This document shows positions 1 to 10,854 of a stretch of DNA of 64,000 bases, in pieces (the stretch's first letter is position 1; each line of letters begins with the position of its first letter). The position numbers and the translations under genes are program-made. The stretch lies in assembly GCA_027475525.1 (NCBI GenBank), contig JAMWFC010000049.1, positions 1,959,553 to 2,023,552 of the forward strand. Reading direction: 5' to 3'. The notes under the pieces were generated by a model. That model was not told where the DNA came from. It saw only the letters and a list, made by a program, of their open reading frames with translations, and made no database searches. Source of the stretch: Macrolepiota albuminosa (Eukaryota; Basidiomycota; Agaricomycetes; Agaricales; Agaricaceae).

Positions 1-1997
1 GAACCCCCGGAACCGGTCCCAGCAGTCCCGGCAGCCCCCACGGTCCCCACTCCGGAGCAACGACAACGGGAAGAACGGCAGAATGCCTCAGCCATATTAC
101 GGTCCCTCAACCCGGCTGGAGGCCTCTTCGATCAACCCGCGGCCTGCACGGTAGGCTTGTCAACTCGCCGCAGGGCTAACTCCGTCCCTAGTACCTTTGA
201 GACCTGGGGACAGCCTCAAAGACCCCTGGAACCCCTCCCACGAACAGACAACGCCCCACCCCCGGTCCCAGCAAACCCTGGCAGACCCCGCACGGACACC
301 CCTAGCACGGACAACACGTGCTACATCGACGAGCTTACGCGTGGAAACAACGAACCGCGTCCCGCACCCGTGCCCGTCCCGGTACCGCCCCCTATGTCAG
401 CCCCGGTCCCTCCGGAACGCAACTTCCGCCGCAATCCGCCACCCCACTTCGACCTACGAAACCCCCCGCGACCCCCGATACAAGCACGACCCTCCTGGGT
501 TGAACGTCCCATCCGCCACCCCACTTCGACCTACGAAACCCCCCGCGACCCCCGATACAAGCACGACCCTCCCGGGTTGAACGTCCCCCGCGCAACCCAG
601 TACCCGACCCAGCACCCGACCCCCCTCCGCCCGACCCGACACCGCCGAACCCTCCCCGACCACCTCCGCCACCCCCAGCTGAACCTCGAGGACGACCCCC
701 AGGCCCTCCACCTCCGCCACTCCCTGCGTGGAGACCCGGGCCCCCTCCTGGCAGGAACGAACCCCCTTGGGACAACGGACCTCCCGGGCGTGGACCCCCA
801 GGTGAGCCACCCGGAGGAGGACCTCCCGGCGGGTGGGGTCCCGCCCTTGGTGCTTTTCCTCCTCAAGGAGGAGGGGGTAATCATTACTACTATTATTACA
901 ATGCTGGCCCCCCTCCCCGTAACGCTGCCGGACCGGACGACGCTCGCGACGCCCTCGCCCGCGAAGGACGACTGGACATCCAAAAGCCTGATGCTTTCAC
1001 GGGCCGGGACCCCCGAAAATGGCGTACCTTCCTCACTCAGTGTCTCAATACATTCCAGGCAAAGCCGCTCACGTTTCAGGTTGACAGCTCCCAGGTGGCC
1101 TTTGCCGCATCATACCTTCAGGGGATCGCCTTCGATCACTACACGGCCCTTATCCAGTTCGACCCCAACAATCCGGCACTCGCTCGCTGGCAGGCCTTCG
1201 TCGACGAGTTCTCTGGGAAGTTCGGAATCTACGACACCGTGGCCGAGGCCGAGGACAACCTCTTCAATCTCCGGATGCGCTCGGAAGAACGTTTCACCAC
1301 CTTTATCGTACGTTTTGAGAAGGAAGCTTACAAAACAGGTTGGAACTACAGCGCCCTCCGGTACGCCCTCCGCCGCGCCCTGCCACAACGCATCAAGGAC
1401 GTCCTCCGACTTGCCCCGAAACAACCCTCCTACGACGGATACAAGGCCCTCGTCATGCAGATTGACCAACGCTACTGGGAAGACCGCAGCGAGTATTCGA
1501 ATTCCCGACCCCCCTGGAACCCTAGAGGAGGACCCCCTTGGCCCTCCGGCGAAACTCCCAACCCCCAAGGTCGAAACCCCGGTCCCCCCGCGTTCCCTGG
1601 CGGCCGACCCCCGGTGAGTCGCGGCCCGCCCAATGCTAACCCCGGCAGCGGCACCCGCCCCCAGGCCCAGCTCAACGCCGCCGTGGCCACCCAAGACCCG
1701 GGCGACGCGCCAAGCCCCGTGGAACCCCCGGGAGACCCCGAAGACTTCGACTTCGACGACAAACGGGACGAGGAGGCCCTCCGAGCCAACCGGCTTCAAA
1801 AGAAGGGACGACCCTGGATCGAAGTCCCGACGGATGTGCAGGAACGATGGAGAAGGGAGGGTGTCTGCATACTCTGTGGTGAGAAAGATCATTTCATCTC
1901 CGAGTGCCCCAAACGACAGGTCATGGGACGTGCCACCTGGACCTTCGAAGGGGAGGACGCCACCTACGAGTATTTGGAAAACGACCCGGCGATTTAG
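1..1997 (+). CDS. gag: Gag polyprotein of the chromovirus, frame broken by a 77-bp duplication
   Basis: Structural Gag protein that packages element RNA. The first part is a proline-rich low-complexity region read in the frame of position 1. From about 590 the coding frame is the one of position 3 (low-complexity Pro/Gly, a run of Tyr near 885-900, then the conserved Gag core about 945-1500). A CCHC zinc knuckle (C-x2-C-x4-H-x4-C, reading CILCGEKDHFISEC) lies at 1865-1906. The stop is TAG at 1995-1997. The frame change falls on the tandem duplication 434-587; dropping one 77-bp copy makes the whole stretch one open frame. The true start is left of the window. Pol overlaps the 3' end in the -1 frame relative to Gag, the usual layout for frameshift expression. 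Confidence 0.85.
434..587 (+). repeat. 77-bp tandem duplication inside gag
   Basis: Two head-to-tail copies, 434-510 and 511-587, differ at one base that I can see (tcctgggttg versus tcccgggttg). Since 77 is not a multiple of 3, the extra copy shifts the gag frame; removing it rejoins the upstream and downstream frames exactly. The same 77-bp period recurs at 23392, 23681 and 35424 in unrelated sequence. Confidence 0.95.
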
Positions 1998-3337
1998 ACC
2001 CGGAAGACGCCCTAAATCGCGGAATCGACCCCGACGTCTTCTCCGCCCCGGTCTCACACCTTTGCTCTACGGCACTCATACAGGACACCCTCACGGCTTA
2101 CCTACCCTCCCACTCTTCGCACTCCCTCCTCCTCAAAACCCGCCTCACCCCCTCCGGAACTCCCCTCAACACCCTCGTCGACAGCGGCGCCACCGACAAC
2201 TTCATCGACGAAGCATGGTCTACCCTCGCCCCGGAACCCGCCCAGCGACTCCCGGTCCCGGTACGACTCTGCCTCTTCGACGGCGACGCCTCTACGGTGG
2301 GGGACATCACTCATTTTGTGCGTATGCCCGTTACCTTCGCCAACGGACAGACTCACACCCTCCGGATGTTGATAACCAAACTCCACCCTTCCGCACCCCT
2401 GGTCCTAGGGCTCCCGTGGCTCCGGGACACTAACCCCCGCATCGATTGGCGACACCTCACCCTTCGCCTGACCCGGGACCCGACCCCCGACGACCAGCAA
2501 CTTCCCTTCGACATCCCCCACCCCTCCAACCCTACCCCGAAGGACGGGCCTCCACCACCCCCCGGACTCCAGTCCCGTTCATCCCGATCCTTCGTCATCA
2601 ATGCCAGGCTGGACGGCGCCCCAGGACCAGTCTCGGCCCTCATCGACAGCGGAGCCACCGGAGTATTCATCAGCGACGCTCTCGACCTCCCCCACGACCC
2701 CCTCGACCAGCCCCTCCGCCTGCAACGCCTCGACGGCACCCCCTCCTCCTCCGGCCCCATCCAAAGGTCTCACTTGGGACGCGTGACCCTGGACAACAAC
2801 TACGAGTTCACTTCCGACTTCCTGGTCACGCGACTTCACGAATCGACCCCGATGGTGCTGGGACTACCCTGGCTGCGCGACACGAACCCCGACATCGATT
2901 GGAGGACGCTCACCATGACCTTCCCGGGACCCGAAGACCACCCCTCGACCGCCGTGCACCTCCGGGCTCTAGGAAGCGACCCGACGCCCGACATCCCCGG
3001 AACGACTGCCGCGCCCCCCACGCATGCACCACCCCCGCCCATCCGAGACCGCAAGGCCCCCGATCGACCCCCAAACATTCCTCGGAACAAGTACAAGGGG
3101 CCGAACTACTCCTGCCGGTCTCAGACACGCGTCACACCCGCTCCGGCCGATGATTCCGCAACACCGATCGATCCAAGTGCACTCGACATTAGGATCATTG
3201 GGGCCGCCCCCTTCGCCCGCCTCATGAGGGATGGGACTCCCACGTTTCAGCTGCACACCTCGCCTTCTCTCCCGGAAGAACACCTACGAGGGGACGCTAT
3301 TCCCCCGGAACCGAAAACCGAGGAGCAAATCCTCTGA
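1904..3337 (+). CDS. pol: Pol N-terminal part with two tandem retropepsin (aspartic protease) domains
   Basis: This is the protease section of Pol, which would cleave Gag and Pol. It contains two aspartic protease domains in tandem: the first has its catalytic Asp in a L-V-D-S-G-A-T motif at about 2174-2194, the second in L-I-D-S-G-A-T at about 2639-2659. Each is followed about 100 residues later by the same V-L-G-L-P-W-L-R-D-T-N-P block, so the second domain looks like a duplicate of the first. Retropepsins normally act as homodimers of one domain each. The open frame is -1 relative to gag and overlaps its last 94 bases. It ends at TGA 3335-3337, but the same frame stays open past it into RT, so this is a single nonsense or read-through codon inside one gag-overlapping pol. 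No ATG is needed if Pol is made by frameshifting. Confidence 0.85.
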   Translation: MPQTTGHGTCHLDLRRGGRHLRVFGKRPGDLDPEDALNRGIDPDVFSAPVSHLCSTALIQDTLTAYLPSHSSHSLLLKTRLTPSGTPLNTLVDSGATDNFIDEAWSTLAPEPAQRLPVPVRLCLFDGDASTVGDITHFVRMPVTFANGQTHTLRMLITKLHPSAPLVLGLPWLRDTNPRIDWRHLTLRLTRDPTPDDQQLPFDIPHPSNPTPKDGPPPPPGLQSRSSRSFVINARLDGAPGPVSALIDSGATGVFISDALDLPHDPLDQPLRLQRLDGTPSSSGPIQRSHLGRVTLDNNYEFTSDFLVTRLHESTPMVLGLPWLRDTNPDIDWRTLTMTFPGPEDHPSTAVHLRALGSDPTPDIPGTTAAPPTHAPPPPIRDRKAPDRPPNIPRNKYKGPNYSCRSQTRVTPAPADDSATPIDPSALDIRIIGAAPFARLMRDGTPTFQLHTSPSLPEEHLRGDAIPPEPKTEEQIL

Positions 3338-6244
3338 GAAGTAGTTCCCCCGGAGTATCACGAGTTCGCTGACGTATTCTCCGAAGGAGACGCCAAGGAG
3401 ATCCCCCCTCACCGTCCCTATGATCACACCATCAACCTCGAGGAAGGAGCCACCCCCCCTTTCGGCAAGGTCTACAACATGTCGGAGGTCGAACTCCGGG
3501 CTCTCAAGGACTACCTCGATGAAATGCTCGGTAAGGGATTCATCCGACCCTCCGCCTCCGCCGCCGGAGCCCCGGTTCTATTCGCCAAGAAGAAGGACGG
3601 CTCGCTCCGACTCTGTGTCGACTACCAGGGACTCAATAAGATCACCAAGAAGAACCGCTACCCGCTCCCGCTCATTGGCGATCTGGTCGATCGACTCCGC
3701 AGTGCCAAGGTTTATACAAAGATTGACCTCCGCTCCGGTTACAACAACGTCCGCATCGCCCCGGGACATGAGTGGAAAACCGCGTTCCGCATGCGGTATG
3801 GTCTGTTTGAGTACCTTGTGATGCCTTTTGGAATGACTAACTCCCCCGCCACGTTCCAATACTTCATGAACGACATCTTCCACAACATGAGTGACGTCTT
3901 CGTGATTGTCTACCTGGACGACATCCTCATTTATTCCGACTCACCGGAGGATCACCAGAAGCATGTCCGGCAAGTCCTTGAGCGCCTCCGGAAGCACAAC
4001 CTCCACGCCAAGCCCGAGAAGTGTTCATTCCATACGGAAGAGGTTGAGTATCTTGGCGTCATAGTATCCCCGAATGGCGTTCGCATGGACCCCCACAAGG
4101 TCGAGGCCATCGTCAACTGGCCGCAGCCCCGGAACGTCAAGGAAGTACAGTCCTTCCTGGGTTTCGCTAACTTCTACCGGAGGTTTATAGACAACTACTC
4201 CGGGATCACGAAACCCCTCAACCGGCTCACGCGCAAGGACATCGCCTGGAACTGGGACAGTAAGTGCCAGAGCGTCTTTAACTTGCTCAAGGAGGCTTTC
4301 ACAGTCGCCCCGGTACTCCGGCACTACGACCCGGCCCTCCCGATCATCCTGGAATGTGATGCGTCCGACTACGCCATCGCCGGGATCCTCTCACAGATGG
4401 AGCCTGACGGTGGGGAGCCCCGGCCAGTCGCTTTCTACACCCGGTCCATGATCGACGCCGAGCTCAACTACGACATTTACGACAAGGAACTCCTCGCCAT
4501 CGTCGAAGCCTTCAAGCAATGGCGGGCCTACCTCGAGGGAGCCCGGCACCGGATCCAGGTCTATTCGGATCATAATAACCTGCAGTACTTCACCACGACC
4601 AAGCAACTCAGTCGACGGCAGGCCCGATGGTCCGAGATCCTCTCGGAATACGACTTCACGATCCAATACCGCCCGGGACGACTTGGCGCCAAGCCCGACG
4701 CCCTCACCCGCCGTCCGGACGTCTACCCCAAGAAGTCGTTCGAGGCGGAACGTAATGCGTTCAATCATCGCGTGGTGATCCCTCCCGAACATTTGAATGC
4801 CTTACTGATCTTAAACAAGGAAGGGACCCTGAGTCAGATTCGCCGCGCCCCCCGAGACAAGTACTTCACCGATTACGACCCCCGCAACCCCCCTGATGGA
4901 ACTGACCGGGACCCCGCCTTCTCCCTGTCTCCCGACGAAAAACTCCTCCTCCGGGACGGCCGCATCTACGTCCCGGATCACGCCCAACTTTGCTACGACG
5001 TCCTCCGTCAACACCACGACCACAAGCTCCGGGGACATCCTGGAATACGTAAGACCCTCCAGCTCATCTCCCGGACTTACTTTTGGCCAGGATTGAAGAA
5101 GGACGTAACCCGTTACATTCGATCATGCGAGCCCTGCCTCCGGGCCAAGGTCCCCCGACACCGACTGTACGGACTCCTGAAACCCCTGCCGGTCGGACGA
5201 CGCCCCTGGTCCTCAATATCTCTGGACCACATCGTCGAGCTCCCGGAATCTGAAGGGTTCGATGCCATTCTCATCGTTGTGTGCAGGCTAACCAAACAGG
5301 GCATCTTCCTACCCTGCCACACCACGGATACCGCCCCGGACTTCGCCCGGCTGTTCCTCGAGCACGTCTTCGCCAAGCATGGTCTCCCGGACGACATCGT
5401 CTCCGACCGGGGCCCCCTCTTCGTGTCCAAGTTTTGGACTTCCCTGTGTAAGGCACTTGAAGTAAAGACTAACCTCTCTACTGCCTACCACCCCGAAACC
5501 GACGGCCAAACCGAAAGGGTCAACCAGTCCCTTGAGCAGTACCTCCGGCTGTACGTCAACTACTTGCAGGACGACTGGCGCGCCGAGCTCCCCCTGGCCG
5601 AGTTCACCTACAACAACACGCCACACTCTGCTACCGGGGTATCGCCCTTCTTTGCCAACAAGGGATACCACCCTCGACTGACGCTCTCGCTCCGGGACAT
5701 CCCGTCGCACGCCGCCCACGAGGTCGCCCGGGATCTCCAATCCCTTCACGAGTTCCTCCGGGAAGAGATTGACACCGCGAACCGGGCCTACGTGAAACAC
5801 GCCGACCGGAAACGGGAAGACACCCCCGACTGGGCCCCCGGGACAAAGGTATGGTTAGATCGACGACACCTCCGCACCCGCCGGCCCTCCCCAAAACTCG
5901 ATCACAAGCGTCTCGGCCCGTTCAAAATATTGAAGAAGGTCTCATCCCACGCCTACAAAATTGAGCTCCCCCCGGGACTAAAAGGTCTGCACCCGGTATT
6001 CCACGTCCGCCTCCTGGAACGACACCCCCCGGATCCTTTCTCCGAACGGCGCCCTGAGCCCCCTCCCCCGGTCGAGGTCGAGGACGAGTACCACTACGAA
6101 GTTGAAGACATCCTCGACTCCCGGAACATTCGTGGACGACCCCACTTCCTCGTACGGTGGAAGGGATACGGCCCGGAAGACGACACTTGGGAACCACGCC
6201 GAAACCTCGAAGGCGCCCTCGACAAACTCCGGGATTTCCAATAG
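3338..6244 (+). CDS. pol: Pol: reverse transcriptase, RNase H, integrase, chromodomain
   Basis: This is the main Pol body, in the same frame as the protease section and open from 3338 to the TAG at 6242-6244. The RT has its catalytic Y-L-D-D at about 3911-3922 (context [12 protein letters not shown]). RNase H follows at about 4330-4700. Integrase begins with an H-x-n-H...C-x2-C zinc-binding part (about 5018-5140), then the catalytic core with D in SLDHIVEL, D in VSDRGPLF and E in QTERVNQ. A GPF/Y-type C-terminal part is followed by a chromodomain at about 6090-6235 (aromatic residues in [18 protein letters not shown] and DDTWEP). All catalytic residues I looked for are present. The first ATG is at 3479, but that lies inside the RT finger region, so it is not the natural start. 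Confidence 0.93.
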   Translation, partial: EVVPPEYHEFADVFSEGDAKEIPPHRPYDHTINLEEGATPPFGKVYNMSEVELRALKDYLDEMLGKGFIRPSASAAGAPVLFAKKKDGSLRLCVDYQGLNKITKKNRYPLPLIGDLVDRLRSAKVYTKIDLRSGYNNVRIAPGHEWKTAFRMRYGLFEYLVMPFGMTNSPATFQYFMNDIFHNMSDVFVIVYLDDILIYSDSPEDHQKHVRQVLERLRKHNLHAKPEKCSFHTEEVEYLGVIVSPNGVRMDPHKVEAIVNWPQPRNVKEVQSFLGFANFYRRFIDNYSGITKPLNRLTRKDIAWNWDSKCQSVFNLLKEAFTVAPVLRHYDPALPIILECDASDYAIAGILSQMEPDGGEPRPVAFYTRSMIDAELNYDIYDKELLAIVEAFKQWRAYLEGARHRIQVYSDHNNLQYFTTTKQLSRRQARWSEILSEYDFTIQYRPGRLGAKPDALTRRPDVYPKKSFEAERNAFNHRVVIPPEHLNALLILNKEGTLSQIRRAPRDKYFTDYDPRNPPDGTDRDPAFSLSPDEKLLLRDGRIYVPDHAQLCYDVLRQHHDHKLRGHPGIRKTLQLISRTYFWPGLKKDVTRYIRSCEPCLRAKVPRHRLYGLLKPLPVGRRPWSSISLDHIVELPESEGFDAILIVVCRLTKQGIFLPCHTTDTAPDFARLFLEHVFAKHGLPDDIVSDRGPLFVSKFWTSLCKALEVKTNLSTAYHPETDGQTERVNQSLEQYLRLYVNYLQDDWRAELPLAEFTYNNTPHSATGVSPFFANKGYHPRLTLSLRDIPSHAAHEVARDLQSLHEFLREEIDTANRAYVKHADRKREDTPDWAPGTKVWLDRRHLRTRRPSPKLDHKRLGPFKILKKVSSHAYKIELPPGLKGLHPVFHVRLLERHPPDPFSERRPEPPPPVEVEDEYHYEVEDILDSRNIRGRPHFLVRWKGYGPEDDTWEPRRNLEGALDKLRDFQ

Positions 6245-6941
6245 CGGCGCCTGGGAAGCGATCCTCCCGGGCGCAGGACTCACAGACGGCAGTAGTGGGC
6301 GTAACCCCCGCCTCTGGGCTCAGTAGGGATTCAACTCCCACGTATACTTTCTGCCTCCCCTTCTCAGGACTTACTCCTTTTCTAGTACCTTTTATCATAT
6401 GTAGCGCCCGGGAACCGAAGCAGGGTCTCCCTCCAGCTTTTCCGCCGCATTACTCACACGATTCCTCTCTTACCTACTCCGAAGGACCGAGTATATACAT
6501 TTTTTCTATAAGTACACTATTTTACAGTTCTAAGCCGGGACAAGAAACAAAAAAAACGCCACCCCTAACGCTGGGGCCCCGGATCGTGACTCCCCTCGCC
6601 CTCCCTCCCCCTTGGCCACCCCCTGGAAACCCTCCCCCACCCCCTCTGGACCATGCTCCCGCCACACTTCCTCGGCCAGGAGCTCCCAAGACGGGAGGGG
6701 CTCACCCTCATCCAGCACTCGCTCGAACCAAGACCCGGGGGCAGGTATGTTCCTCCGCCGGTGGGCAACCACTAACCGCCCCAAGAGGTCAAGCCCGCGC
6801 TCCACCCCGGGGGTCGTCACCTCCGGGCGCTGACCCTCCTGTAGCGAGGCCAGTGCCGCGGCAACCCCATCCAGGAGCAGGCGATGCTCCCGGGCCCAGC
6901 CTGGAGACGTTAGCAGACGAAGTAATTCGGAGACAGGGGAC
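6245..6941 (-). other. Chromovirus region after pol; probable 3' part of the antisense gene
   Basis: On the sense strand I see no convincing coding region here. On the minus strand, about 6530-7020 holds an open frame whose middle (about 6650-6960) looks like real helical protein, for example SELLRLLTSPGWAREHRLLL and WELLAEEVWREHG. It lies in a different frame from the upstream antisense ORF. A 45-nt GTGAGT...CTAAC...CCAG candidate intron sits at 6901-6945, but splicing it joins the other frame and gives a short tail that ends near 6797. A single-base indel is therefore an equally good explanation. About 6480-6530 is AT-rich and may hold the antisense terminator. Confidence 0.45.
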
Positions 6942-8000
6942 TCACTGGGAGAGGCGTGGCGGGGAAACCGGGGGCGGGGTCTCGGTGGGCAGACGCGCCC
7001 TCTTTGACGGCCCTGGGGAAGGGCTTGGCGACGCCCGCCGCTTCCCCTTGTCAGGGCGCCCCCCGCGCCCCTCGCGGCTCCCCCCGGCCCGGGTCGCTCG
7101 GCGCGTGATGAGGACCACGGGCCGGCCCCGGCCCCCCACCCGAATGGCGCCCCCGCTCCCCGACCCCCTTGGACCCGCAGCGGCCACCTCCCCCACCGGC
7201 TCCGTCGCCTCCCCCACCGGCTCCGCGACCCAATCTCGCTCCTCGACCCCCATCCTCCGGGTGACCCCCCCCAGCGGCCACCCCTGCTCCCAGGAGACGC
7301 AGCGCGCCCTCCACAGCGCCGACACGGAACACCTCTCGTGGTTGAGGCGGCATGCCTCACACACGGACGTGTCCCGGCGGGACGAGGGGCCCGGGACCTC
7401 GAACAGGCAGGGGACCATTCGTCGAGCGCAGTGGAGGCACTGCGCCAAAGTCAGCAACGAGACCCGAGGTAAGGAAGCACTCACCGGTCCATTATTCACG
7501 CACCAGGCGTGGGTGGGTAGACCCCGGGGCCTCTCCAGGGCCTCCCCAAATAACTCCTGCGTCGCGTCCGCCCACGCAACGCGCTGACCCTCCGGGACTT
7601 TGGATACGGCCCCCACCGGCATCCCAGAACGACGGAAGCGGGGGGCAGGTAGCCTGGGGCGGGGAGGGGGTTGAGGGCGGGGAGGGCGGACTGTCATCCG
7701 CGCAAAGGTAGGCGCGGGACGACTCGGGCGGGCCTCCGGGACGACGCTGGGACCCGCATTGGGAGCAGGCTCCGGGTGCCGGCTGGGACCCGCGATAGGA
7801 TTGCTGTGTTGTTCTGAAATAGGAAGGTCAGTGGGATAGGCGGACGATGCGGGAAGACACTCACGTTGCTGGGCGAGCTCCGCCACGCGCTCCCGGTCGA
7901 GGCGGGCTCGGTATCGCGCGTCCCGGGCTTCCCAAGCCATGAGGGGCGCGACCTCGTTAGTTTGTGGGGGCGTCGGGGAATGCGTCGGCGTACGCGACAT
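6942..8000 (-). CDS. Antisense ORF with Zn2Cys6-like cysteine cluster, inside the chromovirus
   Basis: The minus-strand frame runs from ATG 8000-7998 to TGA 6944-6942 (352 aa before any splicing). The N-terminal half is rich in Pro, Arg and Ala with an Ala/Arg/Glu helix near residues 22-46. Residues 188-224 hold six cysteines spaced C-x2-C-x6-C-x15-C-x2-C-x6-C (CLHCARRMVPC ... CEACRLNHERC). This matches the spacing of the fungal Zn2Cys6 binuclear cluster apart from a longer central loop (15 instead of about 5-12). The C-terminal part is basic and low-complexity (RRASPSPSPGPSKRARL). A 45-nt in-frame candidate intron (7440-7484, starting GTGAGT and ending GCAG) lies just before the first cysteine. 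I do not know a named family; a DNA-binding or regulatory protein is an inference from the cysteine pattern only. Confidence 0.6.
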   Translation of the reverse strand: MSRTPTHSPTPPQTNEVAPLMAWEARDARYRARLDRERVAELAQQRECLPASSAYPTDLPISEQHSNPIAGPSRHPEPAPNAGPSVVPEARPSRPAPTFARMTVRPPRPQPPPRPRLPAPRFRRSGMPVGAVSKVPEGQRVAWADATQELFGEALERPRGLPTHAWCVNNGPVSASLPRVSLLTLAQCLHCARRMVPCLFEVPGPSSRRDTSVCEACRLNHERCSVSALWRARCVSWEQGWPLGGVTRRMGVEERDWVAEPVGEATEPVGEVAAAGPRGSGSGGAIRVGGRGRPVVLITRRATRAGGSREGRGGRPDKGKRRASPSPSPGPSKRARLPTETPPPVSPPRLSQ

Positions 8001-8114
8001 GGTTGAGTTTGATGGTAAAAAATTTTTTTCGATACGTGGCAAGTCAGGTGCCGGATCCCACGGTTGGACCCCGGTCCGAACCCCCGGCTACGCGCGCCTC
8101 GGAGGGTCTCGGCG

Positions 8115-8129
8115 CTGAAGGGGGGGTGA
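8115..8129 (+). promoter_or_regulatory. Polypurine tract of the chromovirus
   Basis: The purine run gctgaagggggggtga abuts the TG of the 3' LTR. In LTR elements this is the primer for plus-strand DNA synthesis. Position and composition support the call. Confidence 0.75.
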
Positions 8130-8877
8130 TGTCACGACCCCTCCCCTCCGGGCCCACCCCGGGACACCCCCGGAACACCCTCCGGGACCCTCCCTCCGAC
8201 CCCACAGGACACGCCCCGCCATCACGACCGCTGACACTGCCATCATGCGCATCAAGGACCGCCATCAGCCGTCACCAGCCCCGATCAACGATCAGATCAC
8301 GCGACTCGTGCCGGCCATCATGCATCACGCATCATGGCTCCATCCGCGCCAATTGATCGCGCGCCCCACACGCGCGATTCCGGTATACAGCCCCTGCCGC
8401 TACTCAATAACCCCCGGAACCCATCCCAGACATCCCGGAACCCCGAGACCCGGCCCCGTAGTACTTATAGTGTAGCTCCCTGTTGTATTCGGTAGTCTTG
8501 ATATTACATACTTTGCATAACTGTTACTTGGATATTGCGTGCCCTCTGTTTGACTGGTACGCCTCGTTTGGTACGCTTCGACTGGCACGCCTTAGTATTC
8601 GCGTGCTCTAAGCTTTGGTATGCACTTCGCGACTCTTAACTTACTAACTTGGTCTCGTCTTAGAACCTCCGGTTCACGACTCGACCCCCTCTAACTCCCA
8701 GCCACTCTCACCCAAAACCCCCGGACTCTAGTCCCCTCTCCCGGGATTACCCCTGTCCTCGTCTTGAACCCCGGAGTCCTAGCCCCGGAGTTCCAGACAC
8801 CCGAGTATCCGTAGATCAAGTCCGCACCGTAAGGGCGTCGCTTTCCCGGAAAGCCCCCGATTCAGCGGAACCTGACA
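8130..8877 (+). repeat. 3' LTR of the chromovirus (748 bp)
   Basis: It begins TGTCACGACCCCTCC and ends GCGGAACCTGACA, so it has TG...CA ends. The solo copy at 10855-11605 aligns over its full length with scattered substitutions and small indels. A TATA-like TACTTATAG near 8461-8469 is also kept in the solo copy and may be the promoter, followed by the transcribed part. The flanking target duplication cannot be tested because the 5' LTR is not in the window. Confidence 0.92.
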
Positions 8878-10854
8878 ATCAGGTTCGATGACACACTGTT
8901 GATTTGCATTGTAGTCCTAGAGACACGTATAGCCCTTCAACTATCTGCCAACTTTACCACATTTGGTTTTGGCTGTATGTGATCCACTCGTGGGGCTATA
9001 TAAATTTTTTAGAACATATGGTCATGCGGTTGGGAGGAGACATACCTAGCACTTTGAATGCCAGCAGCGCATGCTTGAGCGACTCCATGAGAGCGGATGC
9101 TGACAACCAAACTGCTCAGGAGTTGCACGGAGATTGCCGTATATATAGCAGGTCACGTTATATAAAATATTCTAGAATAAACCGCTGGTTCCAGAAACAT
9201 GTTCCATCAGAAAGCCTGCTTACCTATTTAAGGCGCTTGCACATGTGTTAAGTAAACAGGCCGTCCAACTGAACACTTACATAACATTTATTATTTATTT
9301 ATTAATTTATTTATTTATTACTTTTATTTATTTTAACATTATTTTAAATATTCCTAATTTTAAATATGATGTATATACATGTACGTCAATAGATGAATAC
9401 AATTCGTATTTACTAGAATAAAATGTTAAAATACAGTGCGTTAATACTACAATAAAATATGTGAATTATCTGTGGAACTTATAAGGACCAGTAAGCGTTA
9501 AAATTAAACCGACTTACATGAAAAATACAGACGGAATTTATACGTTCCGCTCATGTGAGGTCTGTAATGTGCCCGCACTAATAAAATTAGACGATGAAAT
9601 ACTGGACAACTGAATACTCACGATTTCTCTCGAAGAGGCATTGAAAATGTGATGATGAGTTATGATAGTCAGAACAATGTGCGTTACTGTTATGGCCCAA
9701 GCTGTCCAGCTGTACGATGCACCGGCATACGAATAAGTGTATGCTTCATCTAAGTGTTGCTCATCGTCACTCGGGTATAAGTGAAAAGCCGCAACGAGAC
9801 GACTTTCTCAGTCGAATCTCTTTATCGTGAGATGTCACACGTTACGGTCTCTATGAGCATAAGCGCTGATGGTAATATATAAATTCGACATCATAAAACT
9901 GCCTATAAACGCTAAAATGTCCAGAAAAACTCATCAGAACACTAGATCGGCAACGTTCACCCACATCAATACATCGAAGTACCGACTGGATACTGTAGAT
10001 AAGGCAATGTCCGCTATTTTCCTCATTCGTCTGCCGTGCGATGATGTAGCAGAAGTGCGGGGGCGCCAACACTGAATACTAGCTATGGGGAGCGCAGACA
10101 TGATGTTATGTGAGTGAAATAAGAAATGTAAACATATATAAAGATATATTGAGAGGACACATCAACATCGTACATTTGTCATGTAAAGTAGTGAGTTTGC
10201 GCTAACTATATGTTTTAATGATAACTCAACATATTGGCTGGTTTATCAAATTAGTGTATTGTAGTTCATCCTGTTGGTGTATGAGTAACGTGTCGTATTT
10301 TCCATAGAGGTTCGTGCAGAAACGTTTCGTTTTGACTCACGCAAATCCATAGATCAATTAGACTGACGTTCTTTCTGTACTGTATTACTTGATATACTTT
10401 TACCCATCGGGGTGTTCTAGCCCGGAGTGAGTAATAAGTACCAAGTCAATGTACAGCGACGGTATTCGCTTCCATCAGGTGTCTGTTGAGCAAGTACACG
10501 GCAACATAGAATGCTAGTACCAGTACAACCAAGCGGGGGTGGGAATGCATTTTCTAGAGCGTACAATAGCATTTCGTAAGAGGAAGCCAGATGTAACATA
10601 GCCGGTATAAGAAACCACCGAAAGGAACCAACAGACTGAAAGGCATAGAAAGGTGGAGAGCACATCAGGGGAGAAGAGGTGAAGGATTACGTACGTACTT
10701 TAATATATAAAAAACAAAACAGTAATACATATCATCAAATAGACACGTAGCATAAGTCATTTCAACATACCATAAATTCGTACCTTTTGTTTTTAAATAA
10801 ACAATTGTGTTTCTTACTTTTACAAGTAGAAACCGGGTTTGCTTGTTGGCTAGC
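8878..10854. other. AT-rich DNA, no recognisable gene
   Basis: This is the flank of the chromovirus. It is AT-rich with short open frames that do not look like protein. A low-complexity TTTA/ATTT tract lies at about 9284-9340. I recognise no gene or element here. It ends at the target site CTAGC of the following solo LTR. Confidence 0.6.

Larger units (their letters stand above)
1..8877 (+). mobile_element. Ty3/gypsy chromovirus, 5' LTR outside window
   Basis: A long terminal repeat retrotransposon lies on the + strand, with its 5' LTR and primer-binding site beyond the left edge. The order is gag (1-1997), pol with two retropepsins, RT, RNase H, integrase and chromodomain (1904-6244), a non-sense-strand region of about 1.9 kb, a polypurine tract, and the 3' LTR (8130-8877). 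The chromodomain after integrase places it among chromoviruses; in that family the domain is thought to steer integration to marked chromatin. The element is GC- and CpG-rich, in contrast to the relics at 46-55 kb, so it is probably young. The intact parts are spoiled only by a 77-bp duplication in gag and one TGA in pol. An antisense gene in the 3' part is unusual. Confidence 0.9.

Noticed and set aside
392..2057. Long minus-strand open frames opposite gag
   Set aside because: They mirror a GC-rich, Pro-rich coding strand and have low-complexity Gly/Arg composition without motifs.
6901..6945. 45-nt intron joining the antisense ORF to the downstream frame
   Set aside because: Donor, branch and acceptor look good, but the join leads into a short frame and not into the helical one. 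Kept only as a candidate.
9281..9345. CRISPR-like or satellite repeat
   Set aside because: Only a simple TTTA-type low-complexity tract.
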